From assembly GCA_030142905.1 (NCBI GenBank), contig JASJOG010000014.1, positions 558,001 to 622,000 on the forward strand: a stretch of 64,000 nt of DNA, in the 5' to 3' direction. Below, piece by piece: positions 24,578 to 38,405 of this stretch. The position numbers and the translations under genes are program-made. Every line of letters starts with the position of its first letter. The first letter of the stretch is position 1. The stretch comes from Heliopora coerulea. Lineage: Eukaryota > Cnidaria > Anthozoa > Scleralcyonacea > Helioporidae. The notes under the pieces were generated by a model, which saw nothing but the letters and a program-made list of their open reading frames with translations, was not told where the DNA came from and did no database searches.

Positions 24578-27500
24578 GTTACCAAAAATAAAAGTTACGG
24601 CAATTTCTTAAAATCTACAACACCGAAAATTCAGTTCCAAAATGTTCACAATTTTATTTTTTCCAGTTGTTTTCCAGAAAATCACTCAATATATTGAAAA
24701 TAGGTCGCTTTGTGACAAATTAACTTTATAAAAACGAATAAACCATTATGAATTTGCCGAATATTTCGGAATCATGACGTCATAGCTTTGTCCGTTTTTG
24801 TTCTCATGGAAACTTAAGTTGATTGCCTCGAAATTACGTGACAATTTTTGAGATATTGTCATATAGGTTAATAGCTTGTTTATATTATGATTAATTTTCA
24901 CGTCTACGTATGGTTATAATTTTGATGATTCAGTCGAAGGAAAAATGGGATTGCGATTTTCGAAGCGAAAACCCTCTGTTAGACGTTACGTTCTGTTGTT
25001 GCAGCAGTATGCTGTCAAATATGCCGGCGCAGAGAAATATTATAAAAATAGAATACTACGAAGACAGTGTTAAGGTAAAAAGTTCAAAGGTTTGTAACTG
25101 TCGTGACTGATCTCAAAGAACTCCAACGTTTCCAGCAAAGGACCTTCGTTAGAGAAAGAAACGTGTTCTGAACAAGTTTCTTTGCTCGAAACATTGGAAT
25201 TCTTTGAGAAACTCACTGCAGTTACCAACCTTCGAACTTTCTACCGGAGACAAATAGAATTCCTTGAGGCTTGGGACTCATCCAGGAACATTTTGCGCGA
25301 CCCTTCGAATTTACTTTAGTCCTCTAACCACCCGAGCTAGTAGTGCTACCCTTTCTCATTTCGTCAGTGTACTTACTAAAAAAGTATACCAGCGCAGATG
25401 CATGCAACCCTTGGAATCTACTCCTGTCTCCTAATCAACTGAAGTAATGACAGCATTGTTCTTCGTTTCAGTTATTACCTGGTAATTTTTCAGCTACCGT
25501 TTCTGTCCCTCTACAATTGTAGTTATGTATAATTTTTCCTACTTTTTTATTCCAGTTGTAAAAATCGCCTTGATTCAGTTGGCTGTTGGTCCAAACAAAG
25601 ATGAAAACCTTTCTAGAGCCAAAGAGCTTGCAAGAACAGCTGCACAAAACGGAGCAGTAATAATATCATTACCTGTATGTACTTAATGACATTCATCTAT
25701 CATACATTCACAATGGATTAGCCAAAGGCGCAGCCAGCATTCCTAAATAGGGAACCAAAGTCAAAAAATGATCTTGCTTTCCCGAATGGGAGGTCATGGA
25801 GGGAACCTAGAGGAAAGTATTTCCACTTCAGAGTGGGAAGTCGCTCCAAAAATCCATTTCGCAAGTAAAAATTGTAAAACGAGACGATATTATTAAAATG
25901 CAATATTTCTTCGGGACGAACAATTTGTTCATCAAATGGGGAGAACAATTTGCCCCTTCCATCCGTGGTCTTTTCCATGCGTTAAGTAGGCTGACCTTAG
26001 TTTGAAAGTTAGGCAGGTGTTCTTCCGAAGTACTGTTGTCATTCAAGTGAATGATAGCCCAACAAATCATTGAAATGTTGTGGCAAATACAAGTGTACTG
26101 CGTGATAAATAAAAGACGAAACATTAAGGCCTGGTTCACATGTGAACATAAATCCTAGTTCACACGAACAACATAAGCATAAGGACAAGATCAATACGAA
26201 AACAAAGCATATTTCCTCTGGGACTTGCGAAGACAAAACAACAAGAATTTTTCTTTGTTTCGTCTTTTGTTCGGCTCTTGGCTTACGCTTGGGACTATGA
26301 CGTTATGCCTATGATTACGACAATCTTTATGTTGCAGACTTGACCTCATTCCTTTGTTTTGCCTTTTGTTTTAACCTTATGCTTACGTTCATGTGTGATT
26401 CAGGCTTAAGTATAAGGACAGGACAAAAGGAAAAACAAAGGACTAAAGTCAAGCGTGTGACCTAAGGATCATCATAAGCATAACCATAAGATCATAGTCC
26501 AAGTCTAAGCCAAGAGCCGATCAAAAGAAAGAAAAATTCTTGTTTTGTCTTCGCAAGTCCTGGAGGAGATTTCATGATTTGTTTTCGTATTGATCCTGTC
26601 TTTATGCTTATGTTGCTCGTGTGAACCAGGCTTAACAACCAACGATCAAAATAGCTGACCAAGAATTCACACAATAAGAAAAACTTGTGAAAAAATCCAA
26701 TGGCAGCACATCAAAACATCTCACAAACTAAGCGGAATCCTGCTTAACAACTTTAAACCAGCATGAGGATCAAAAGCCCGCTCCACCCTCTTACAAACTT
26801 CTTCTCACTCATAACAGGTGACCAGAAGTAAAAATACTTCTGCTCAAAGAACTGCTTTCTATTTAACTCAAAAGGTATTTTTGAGCCGTCTACGCGACAA
26901 ATATGGAACAATGCCCTCCTTTTGTAGTGTTCGGGACGATGTACAGTGGGCAAGGGCCTTCCTCTGCCCTCATTTCAAACGGCCAGGAAAACATTTAGCG
27001 ACGATTTGAAGAAACCATGGTCTTCCTAGTTGAGTTAGTTGCAATTGTAAAGCTAGTCATAGCCAAAACCTAACAATATTACTAGGTTGTCATCGACGAC
27101 GCAACCCAAGGGTAATCCCATGAAGATGCAAAGTTTATTAAACTAGACTGATTAGAGTCAACAAACACTATCCAAAATATATTTCAGAAATGCGCTGCTT
27201 TCTATTCTAACTCAACTATATTTTCCATTCATTGACTATTCGGACGGAGTGTCATGAATAAAATAGGCTGGAATCATATCAGCATATAATAAAGAACAAA
27301 GACCTGTTATTTAGAGGCTGAAGAGTAGAGATTTCCTGTGGAAGAAACAGCCCAAATTGACCTTTCCAATTCCAACCTTTACAGTCGAATGTCTAGCTTT
27401 ACACAACTTTTAAGTAACACGATGTTGACTGGCATTTGTCGAAATGTTAGATTTAGGCCCGTACTGTGGATATGGTGCTATGTAGTTATACATGGTTCTT

Positions 27501-30500
27501 CAAAATAAATTTCTTTGCATTAAAGGAATGTTTTAACTCCCCATATGGAATACAATATTTCGCAAAATATGCAGAGAAAATTCCCGGACAGACGACTGAA
27601 ATGCTTTCATTGTTGGCTAAGGAGCTAAAAGTGTTTCTCGTTGGTGGATCAATTCCAGAGGAGGATGGAGGAAAATACTTTAATACTTGTACAGTATTTT
27701 CACCTGATGGAGAAATGGTCGCAAAACATAGAAAGGTATGTAGTATAAGTAACAAGTAAGCAATATTTTTTGACGCCAGCCATATCATTCGGAAACGAAT
27801 TGGAAAAAAATTCAAGTCGTGTTGGACGGTATTGGTTCTGGGCTTGTTTCAAGAGTGAAGTAGTTTGCTGGAATTTATATCATTGTGAAGCTAATAAACT
27901 GTCAATTACAGTTCGTCAAATTGGTTGTTCCCAGAGGAAACAAAAGGCTTAACCTATGAGTAATAAAAAATTTCTCTTGGCGAAGCTTAACCCTTTAGTG
28001 CCTGAGTTTTTTTCTTTTGTTCTTCCTCCTTTCTTTGTCGTTCTTTTGTTAGGTGTCCGATCTATCGGATAAGTCTGGTTTCCATATAGTTGTAATTGTT
28101 GTAGTTCAGTTGGCGATTCCATTACAGAAATTAAGTCTTTATGTAGTTGTAATTGTAATTTAGGCATCAATTTCCCACTAGTACTCAGGACGTCTCGGTC
28201 TAGTGATCGCCGATTTATGTTGAAACTGTACGAGCAGGTAGTTTGGAAAAATTTAGACCATGGCGACAGCCCCAATTTCGTCTCGAACACGTTGTCATAA
28301 AATATTCCTCACATTAAAACGTTGAACCTAGATGGCACAGTTAAATCGAAAGTTACCGGTACAATGCCAAAAGGTGCCGTTGCTTGCCTTAGCAAGGATT
28401 CCCTAACAATCAAGGAAGAGGAAACATAAATTGATTTAGTGCTTTCTTTCGCAATACACAATCTATGATCTTTAGAAGGTGGCTGGATACACACGAGCAA
28501 CATCGATGATTCGCTCCTCAATGAAAGTTAAACTCTGCGTTTGACTCATCATTGCATAATATATAAAATATTATCCTGTGACTGTAGTCTTGTAGGCACT
28601 TTTCTGTCACAGACAGTCGGCGACGAACGTTTCTATAAAATGTTGATTTGTCGGCGATTGTTGTAATTGTTGTAGAAGTTGAACCAGATTCAACCTCTGC
28701 AACAATCGCCGACTGATTGCCGATAGAATTACAAAAACTACGACTCGAGTTTCCATTAACTCGTAATTGTACAACTATTACAACTATTACAACTGTATGG
28801 AAACCAGGTAAAAAGTTAAAAGGTTCTCAAAGAATGTCATTTGATATTCTTTGAGATCAGTCACGACAGTTATCAACCTTTTAACTTTTTACCTTATTTA
28901 TCACTGTCTACGCAATATTCTATTCTTGTACATGGAAACCAAGCTTAAAAGGGTTAAGAATAAGGCCTAGTTAACACGTGTGCATAAGAATAAGTATAAA
29001 GACAGGAAAAAAGGCAAAACGAAGGGATGAAGTCAAACCTGGGACATAAGGATCTTCATAAGCATAAGCATAAGGTCATAGTCCTAGCTCAAGCCAAGAG
29101 CCGAACAAAAGACGAAACAAAGGAAAATTCTTGTTGTTTTATCATCGCAATTTCCAGAGAAGATATCACGCTTTGTTTTCGTATTGATCTTGTCCTTATG
29201 CTTATGTTGTTCGTGTGAACCAAACTTAACAACCAACGAACAAAATGTGAATATATGTCAGTGTGCCATGATTACACAAGCAACTACGAAACGTGTTTTC
29301 ATAACTCTGCCGTGATTTACTTTTGTAGTTGGTTCTTGAAATCACCAGGGTCCCTGACTTCTTCATTGATTTTGTCATTGTAGGTACATCTTTTCGACGT
29401 TGATATTCCAGAACAAGTCACGTTTCGTGAATCGGACGTTCTTAGCCCTGGAGAAAGGTTAACCACGTTTGAAACTCGTATGTATTGCGGTCTTAAACGT
29501 GTTGAAGTTTATTCGTTTGCGTCCGTGTCCATGCATAACTTAAATACATGTGCCGTACGGTGTATAATGGCTGCGGCATTGAATTGATCGATTTATTTTC
29601 TAGCTTGTTTGGCTGCTTGTGTCAATTGGCTGCATTTTCGTTTGTTTATTGTTTATTCTTGTTAACTTTTGTGAGCTGAAGGATGCATTAAGTGGCTATC
29701 GGAATGACAGTTTGGTGAGAACTAAAGTTGCGGGCATACCGTATAAATTCGCTCATAATGCTGCAGCAGCAATTACTAAAGAACAGTGACAAAGAGATTT
29801 GAGAACATTTTCAAGGCAGGGGTAGCCTTAGAATCTGAGCTTCGACGAGGGTTGAAGGAGGGTTAAAGGAGGGTTAAGGATTTTCACTGTGTTTTTCCTC
29901 TTCGAATTTCACTATCTTGAAATATCGCCCTCATTTATACCATTCAGATTGACCCAAAATATCGCGTGCAGTTGCAATATTGCGTGAAGTGTGCCGTGCA
30001 AGAGCGCGTGAAGCGTTGCACTGTGTGTCTGACCCTTACGTCCATGCCATACTAATTAATACTAGAAATACGTGTACGCAACAACCCCTCGCCCACCCTT
30101 CCAATATATCTCTCGAGAGTCCAAGTAACATTAATAATTTTTCAAAATTGTCAAAAAGACAAATCTCCCTTGCTATAACTGGAAGAGAGTATGCAAATTT
30201 AAGAAAAAGACAACATTTGCACACTAATATTAACAACCCAAACTGGAAATTGTTTTATATTTAAACTGTTCGTCGTCATATTTACGTTTAAAAGTTTGAC
30301 TCTATTTTATTATAACAAAACGTTTGGAGAGAATAACCTTTAACGGTTTTCTAAATAATGGGATCCATCCTGACAATTCTACTGCTAAACAATGGATGTT
30401 CGTATCAAGACCCTGTATTAATTGCGATCTTGATGTATTACGTGTCGTTTTTGGATGAAACTTATCACTTTTTTCCACTTTGAAGAAAGACATTTTAGCA

Positions 30501-33500
30501 GATGGCAACACTTTACGTCTTAAAAACGGAGCATTCTCATAGGTTACCAGTCGGATACCAGTATTACAGATAGCTTATGATTGAAAAAAAGTTTTTTGAT
30601 ATTTTTTGTATTAAAAAATTGATAAATCCTACATTGTCTTAAAGTTAATTAAAAATTTCTAGTAGAAGTGCTATGATGAAGATTTATGCTAAGTATTCAT
30701 CCGGAGGTAAAAGACTTTCGTAACGAAAATGAAACGAATTACAAACCTGATGAAATAAAGAAAACATGAGAGTTTTGCATTTTTATTGCTGACCAAAAAT
30801 CGGAAAATATACAAACATACAACAAAATACGACAAGCAAACCTTCTGCAAGTTTTGTCGAAAGAAGAAGGAGTAGAGAAAAGTAAAAGACGTACTTTTTC
30901 CCACTGTAAAACATACGAACCTTTAACTTTTACGTATTTTTAACAAAGCGTTCATCGTCACGTCAACACAAAGAGTTCAGCGGTGAATTTACAGAAAGAA
31001 CACGGCTCTATACTTTCAAAATTTCTTGCGAGGTGTTAAAATCCTGATGAAAGCATTACTGGTCGAACAAGGTAAAGGTAATCATTCACAAGCCACCTGA
31101 GAAGTGAGAAAGATTGAAGCGGACAACATTTTCGCCGAAGGGTAGTATGATCTCCAAATAGAATACAACACATATGACTCTTTCTTTCAAGAAGGAGGTC
31201 AAGGTGGTATAAATGTTCGTCATATGTCAAGGGTCTGAACAATGTTATGTGCGGTGTAGAGGAGACCGCTGAGTGATTTGATTATTTTTCCGCGCCACTG
31301 CAGATAATGTTTTTGGATATTTGAAAAACAAATTTGTGCAATTGGCTATGTCAAATAACCAACTATGCAAAACTCGTTGTATGAGATAACCAAGTGTTAT
31401 CACGTGATTTTATCCAATAAGCACTGTTTGGAGGTTGGCCCAGAAATGAATAGACGATATAACCAACTCATTGGACTCATGACTGAATGGTTTGTTATGT
31501 CAAATTAGCTACTGTAACCAAATGTGACAAAGTGGTTTTATCAGATAATCACTTTTAGGCACTTAACTCATAAATAGTTGATTAATATAACCAGTTTGGA
31601 TGGTTACACCAAATAACCAATCGAAGTTTGAAAAAAATGATTATTCAGTAGAAGCAATCAAATAATAGAAAATGAAGCAGTTTTTTGCTAAGTAATAATT
31701 TTCCACTAAACACCCCATAATAAACTAACGTATTCATTGTACGTCTTAGCTTGTCAACTTTAACGCAAGTTAGAAATTCAAGTTTACCCAATTGCTCACG
31801 AGGTTAACAAATATATAACGATTGAAATGCGCAACTTAAATACTGATGTTAAAAGTCGACATTTGCTTTTTTTGTTGAGGTAGCTCACTGTAAAGTCGGT
31901 GTTGGCATCTGCTATGACATAAATTTTGCAGAAGTGGCCCAAGTTTATGCAAAACGAGGTAGGGACAATTAAATGCGAAAGATGTGTAGTTTCTAGTAGA
32001 ATTCGAGTATAGCTCCGAATTTTTAAAATTTATTTATTTATTTATTTATTTTTTTGAATGCGTTATGATATAATGAATATATATATATATATATATATGT
32101 ATGTATATATAACTTCAAAGGAGATACGGAAAGAATTTCAGAATTATTGGATTTTTATTTTCAACCTTTGTAAATTCAATTACTTTGATTATAAGAGATA
32201 CGAATGATTTTCTTAAGAAATTGAAAGAACTTGGTTCTGTTCCAGAGAATGCTATTGTATGTACTATTAATGTGGTTAGATTATATCCATATATACCTCA
32301 TGATGATAGCTTGGAGGCAGTGAGGAGTATGGGATCGTGGAGGGATGAAAATTCCCACTAAATACCTGGTTCATTTGGCTAAATTGATTCTGGAAAATGA
32401 TTACTTTGAGTTCGATGGAAGTGTTTACAGTTAAAAAATGGGAACGGCTGTTGGTACAAAATTTGCACCGGCTTTTGCGAATATATTTATGGGGCATTTG
32501 GAGGAATCTTTTGTTCAGACTTGTTTATATAAGTCACGGGTATGGTGGCGCTTTTTAGATGATATTTTTATGAGATGGCTCCATGGTGGAGAGAAGTTGA
32601 TGAATTTTTGGGGGCCTTGGACTCACGTAATGAAACTGTCAAGTTTACGTGGGAAATTTGTGAAAGTAAAATATCATTTTTTGATGTTATGGTTAATGTA
32701 AACGATGGGAGGTTTGTTACTGATGTTTATCATAAATTCACTGAATAATATACATCAGTACTTAAACTACAAATCCTGTCATGCTCTGCATGTTAAAAAA
32801 GCCATTACGTATAGCCAAGCTCTCAGACTAAAGCGAATTTGTAATTCTAAGGAGGTTTATGAATTTAGGGTGCATAAAGTTAAAGAGGTTTAAGGTAGAT
32901 GAACGATCTTCAAGCTCTATACTCAGAAAATGATTTCTGAGCCCCAGACGGGGATCGAACTCGCAACCTTCTGATGACCGGTGAGACGCTCTGAGTATAG
33001 AGTATAGAGCTCGAAGATCGTTCATCTACCTTAATATATATCCAAGCTCTTATGTTTCTCAAACATTAAAAAAACTATATTAAAGAGGTTTGTTATTAAA
33101 ACGGATTATAAGAACGATTTTGTGGGCAATGACATTAGTCGTGTTAATGGTCTTGATTGAAGTTGTCTTCTTAAAATCAGGGAAAAACAAAGAAAGAAAT
33201 TTGATAATGATGATAAAATGATTGGTTTGGGATTTTCATCCGGCTTTGATGGATGTTCACAGAGTCCTTCGAGACTTACCGAAATTAAAGATAAATGAAG
33301 AAAGCGTAGTGGGGATAAAACGGTGTGCAAAATCCAGGTGTCAGAATTGTCAATATGTAAATGAAGGAAATGAATTCGGTTCAGGAGAGAAGACATATTT
33401 TGTTAATTTTGCTTTTGCTTGTGACTCTCGAGGGGTTATTTATATGATAAAATGTAAAATGTGCTTAAAGATTTATGTAGGAAGTACGATTACGGCGTTT

Positions 33501-33907
33501 AGAAAGCGATTTAACAATCTCAAAAGTAGGATTAATGGATATGCAAGAGGCCAGAGGGGTATACCAGGTAAACATCTGTATGCACATTTTTTCGAATTTG
33601 ATCATAACGATATGAAAGATTTAGGCGTTATGATAATTAATGAAACTGACGTGAAAGATCCTGCAAGAAAGGAGGGGTTTGGGCCTTAAAAGCTAAATTT
33701 ATTTCTTCCGCTGGGACTTAATAGTAGAGATTTTTTGTATATTTATTGTAATTAGTTCATGATTCGAATCTTTAATTAATTTGTACAAATAGTATATATA
33801 GAGACATCCAAGGCTTGCAATGTTTGTATCTTGATAAAGGAGCAGTGCCCTGAAACGTTGAGCGTTTATTAAAGATTTTTAAAGAGTATTTAACTGTATA
33901 TTAAATA

Positions 33908-33958
<51 letters not shown>

Positions 33959-35760
33959 AAGAAAGCGCTGGTTTACGAAATGCAAAAGAGTGCTCAACAC
34001 CATATAGGTAGAGCAAATAGTAATAGTATTACCTCTAAGCCGCTACAGTCTGTTTCATCCGTGGGGAATCTTCGGGCGGAAAAGGCAGATTTCGAAATGC
34101 GGGCCGCTTATATGCTTGCTGCCAAAGCGTGGGCCTGTAGGTGTGGAAACAAATCTAAAAAAAGAAGTCGATAATTTATTTGACGTCTCAATGGGTAGTT
34201 TCGACGGCGCACAAGGTTGTGAATTAGTAGGTCTTTTCATTTTAAACCACCTAAGTAAGAAATTTGGCAGAGAAGCCATCGGCCTGTACAGAAATGACGG
34301 TTTGGCAATTTTGAAAAATAAATCAGCACGTTTGACAGACAAAACGAGAAAAGAACTCCATAAAATCTTCGAAGAATTTGGATTAAAGATAAGAGCAGAA
34401 GGAAATTTACGCTCTGTAAACATTTTAGATGTCACTTTCGACCTCAACAATGGAAAATACATGCCTTTCAGGAAACCCAATGACGATCCGTTGTACATAA
34501 ACAGACACTCTAACCACCCACCAAACATTACAAAACAGTTACCCACTTCGATTAACAAACGAATTGCGCTCCTTTCATCAGACCAAGACGCTTTTCAACG
34601 ATCGGCACACACTTACCAACGCGCACTAGAACACAGAAACTTCAACAATGAAGAAACACAGTGAAGGAAAGCTATAGTTGCATGAACAACGTTAGGTCTT
34701 TTATCACCAAACACAACGCACGTATAATTAGGAAAAACCATCTACAACAAAGAGATTCTGATGACAACTACAACTGTAGAACTAAGCTTACGTGTCCACT
34801 ACAAAAACAATGTATGACGAAGGACATAGTGTACAAAGCAACAGTCTCAACGAGCAACTCCAACAACACTAAACATTACATTGGTATGACTGCAAGCACG
34901 TTTAAAGAGCGACACCGCAACCACATTAAATCTTTTCAGCACAAAAAATACGCAAACAACACCGAGCTTTCAAAGTATATTTGGGAATTGAAAGAAAATA
35001 AACAAGATTTTAGGATTGATTGGTCAATATTAAAACGCACTATTTTGTACAGAGGAGAATCTAATAGATGTAATTTGTGTTTGGAAGAAAAATTTCTCAT
35101 ACTGAATGAAAAAAAACAAGGATTCATTACTAAACAAAAAGTCAGAAATAGTTTCGGCCTGCCCACACAAAAACAGGTTTCGCGTAAAGAGCCTGATAGA
35201 TCCGTTTCCATACCTACACGCTCACGCTTCGGCAGCAAGCATATAAGGGACCCGCATTTCGAAATCTGCCTTTTCTGCCTGAAGATTCCCCACGGATGAA
35301 ACAGACTGTAGCGGCTTAGAGGTAAGCGAAATACTATTATAAATATATACATATATATTCATATATACATTATTAAGCACGCAAGCTCATACAAATACGG
35401 CTCGAGAAGATGTAATCTTTGCCTTGAAGAAAAAATGTTTATCCTGAAAAAACTTGCTGAACAAAAGATCTGAACTATTCTGTTCATGCAGACATACATA
35501 TCATAATTCGCTGGCCAGCTGATTGCGGGCACTACAGCATCACAGTTCATTTTAGACAATTTGACCCATATTGTGTAAATGAATAGTAGAAGCGAACTGT
35601 CAGTTGCCTGATGATCTTGTTGTAGACACGTGAAACTCCGAGTAGCAAACGTTCTTCTAACTTTATTAAAGTTATTTCGCTCTACCTACATGGTATCGAG
35701 CACTCTCAAACCAATCGTCAACTGTGTTTCTTGTATGATACACTTTTGCTTTTGCTTTAT

Positions 35761-35806
<46 letters not shown>

Positions 35807-35980
35807 CTGTTTATTTAATATATATATACATCTGTTTATTTAACATACAGTTAAATAAACTCTTCTGGTGCAATATGTCACCATTCAGGTGACATATTGC
35901 ACCAGAAGAGTTTGAACAAAGTGAAAACGTTTATCGAAAAACAGGGGTGAGATGTTAATGTATATTTTTATATTTTTCTA

Positions 35981-36032
<52 letters not shown>

Positions 36033-37537
36033 CAATACTATACATACTTACATGTACACGCATACATACATACTTCTATATATGCATATAGAAATACATA
36101 TACATATACTTATACATACATGTATACATATACATGTACGTATATACATATAAAATTATCATAAAACTTCCATTCTCGAATTTTAAAACAATATACCTAT
36201 CATGAAAAATTCTTTATTTAGAAAACTTTTATGACCAACGTTTCGGGGTTATACCGCTTTCTCAAAATGTCCTCTTGCAGGTTTAACAATTTGGCTCTTT
36301 TATAAACTAAAACTAATTATAATGTACCCAAATCAACAAAAATAATCAATTCCCATTACATAAAATATAAGATTTAGACCTTGCGAAATAAATGAATCGA
36401 GCTTAAATGCCCCAAATCCTTCCCTTTCTGTTGGTTTAGTCACATCAGTCCTAACAATAATATGCATCCTAACATCATTCCAACCCATATGGCATTCTGC
36501 AAGAAAGTGCGAATATAGATGCTCACCCGGTATGCCCTCTCTCCCCTTTCCATATCTCAATAAACTGCTCTTATGATTGTTAAATCTTTTTCGGACAGAA
36601 CCGATTGTGCTTCGAACGTAGTGTTTATGACATCACTCACATTTCAGAAGATAAACCACTCCTTCAAATCACTATCAAATCCATAATTAACATAATACAT
36701 TTTTCCAGTATTATCACAAAAGGTATTTCCTTCTTTTACGAAATTGCATATTTGACATCTTACCTTCCCACATTTCCTCATACTTTTATTAGCCTCTTCT
36801 ATCTCCTTAATTTTACTCCCGACCAATTCATCCTTTAGATTTTTTGATCTTCTAAAGTCTGCCCTTGGTGGTTTCTCAAAAATTCTTTTCATGTCATCCG
36901 ATGCATGTAAAATACCACCGATACTACATACCGTTCTACCCAACCCCTGGATGTAAACGCTGGATGATAATCTGTAACCAATGAGACTCTATTAACTTCC
37001 TTACTTTTATTCTCCATACATGACAAAGAAGGGTGTTCCTATCTACCTGTTTTGGTTTACGGAATTGTTCCTCAATAATACTTTGTTTAAATCCTCTCTT
37101 AAGCAAACAATCACTAAGATCATTCAATCCCTCATTAAAAGTCTGGTTTGATTCACATATTTTCTTAAGTCTCAATGCTTGGCCATAAGGCATGCCCATT
37201 ACGAGTTTACAAACCCCAAAAATCCCTTAAGCCTAGCCTCACCATGTAACCAAATTAGAAAAACATCGTCACATTTTATTAATATCGTCATATATACATA
37301 TATATATATAACATAATAACATAACATAACTTGACATAATATAATATAATATAATATAATATTATGTGATATAATCTGACATAATATAAAAGAGTTCGAA
37401 TGTTTTCGTCGCTACTTCGAGTTTCGCGCGTAACGTGATCTTCAGGCAACTGACAGTTCGGCTTCCACCAGTTCTTAATTAATAGTCGGAATATATATAC
37501 ATACATATACATATACATATAAATATTTATATGTATT

Positions 37538-37573
<36 letters not shown>

Positions 37574-37808
37574 TACATATATATATTTATATATATATAT
37601 ATATATATATTTATAAATATATATATATATGATGAAAAGTTTGTTCTCAAGCTTTTATCTCAGAAAACTTCTGAGCTCCTCAACGGGAATCGAACCCATA
37701 TATACATATATAATATATCCATATATCATATATCATACATATATCATACATGAATCATACATATATCCAAGCTTGCAAACATCTACACTTAGTAAGATGA
37801 AATTTACT

Positions 37809-37849
<41 letters not shown>

Positions 37850-38003
37850 GCAAATCAAAGGCAAATTTTTGTTTGCTGTGACAGTTTGAGTAATGACAGC
37901 AAACAAAAATTTGCCTATGATTTGCGTTTTCGCTATGCCTATTATGGTATTGAGCGCTCTATATATTCATCCCATACCTGCGACACGTTTGTCACATTTA
38001 CTC

Positions 38004-38038
<35 letters not shown>

Positions 38039-38370
38039 CGATCAATAATTGTTTGTAACCAGTCGTCTGATGATTGCCACGGGGCATGAAACACCGTGTA
38101 ACGACATAGTTGTTAAATCATAGATTATTAAATAAATGAATATATATATATATATATATATACATATACACATTGAGCGCTCTACAGGATGAGTCATGCC
38201 GCTAGCGGATTTGCGCACGCTCACTAGTTTCTAGTTAGAGCGCTCTGGCATGGCTTAGATGTACCACATGTGTGGCACATTTGAGTTGCCTATATAATAT
38301 AGGCTTCTCCATCCTGCTCATCAGCACTACACTGATGAGGCCCAATAGGCCGAAACGGTTCCGTCTGTAG

Positions 38371-38405
<35 letters not shown>

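Larger units (their letters stand above)
34019..35339 (+). mobile_element. Penelope-like element 2 with inverted terminal repeats
   Basis: Arms of about 135 bp at 34019-34150 and 35204-35339 are inverted copies of each other. Between them frame 34116-34664 carries RT motifs [27 protein letters not shown] and [20 protein letters not shown], and frame 34661-35299 carries [42 protein letters not shown] (GIY-YIG core) and [12 protein letters not shown]. The catalytic YRDD reads YRND, and RT sequence upstream of this motif is missing. The right arm holds an intact hammerhead core and the left arm a mutated one. Confidence 0.85.

Noticed and set aside
24910..25110. 66-codon open frame as NIT2-like first exon
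   Set aside because: Its second half belongs to the foldback repeat family shared with 28.8-28.94 kb, and it offers no donor in the required phase.
32927..32990. A functional tRNA gene on the minus strand
   Set aside because: Only the T-arm/B-box half is tRNA-like. The A box and acceptor stem are absent and the unit is an inserted repeat.
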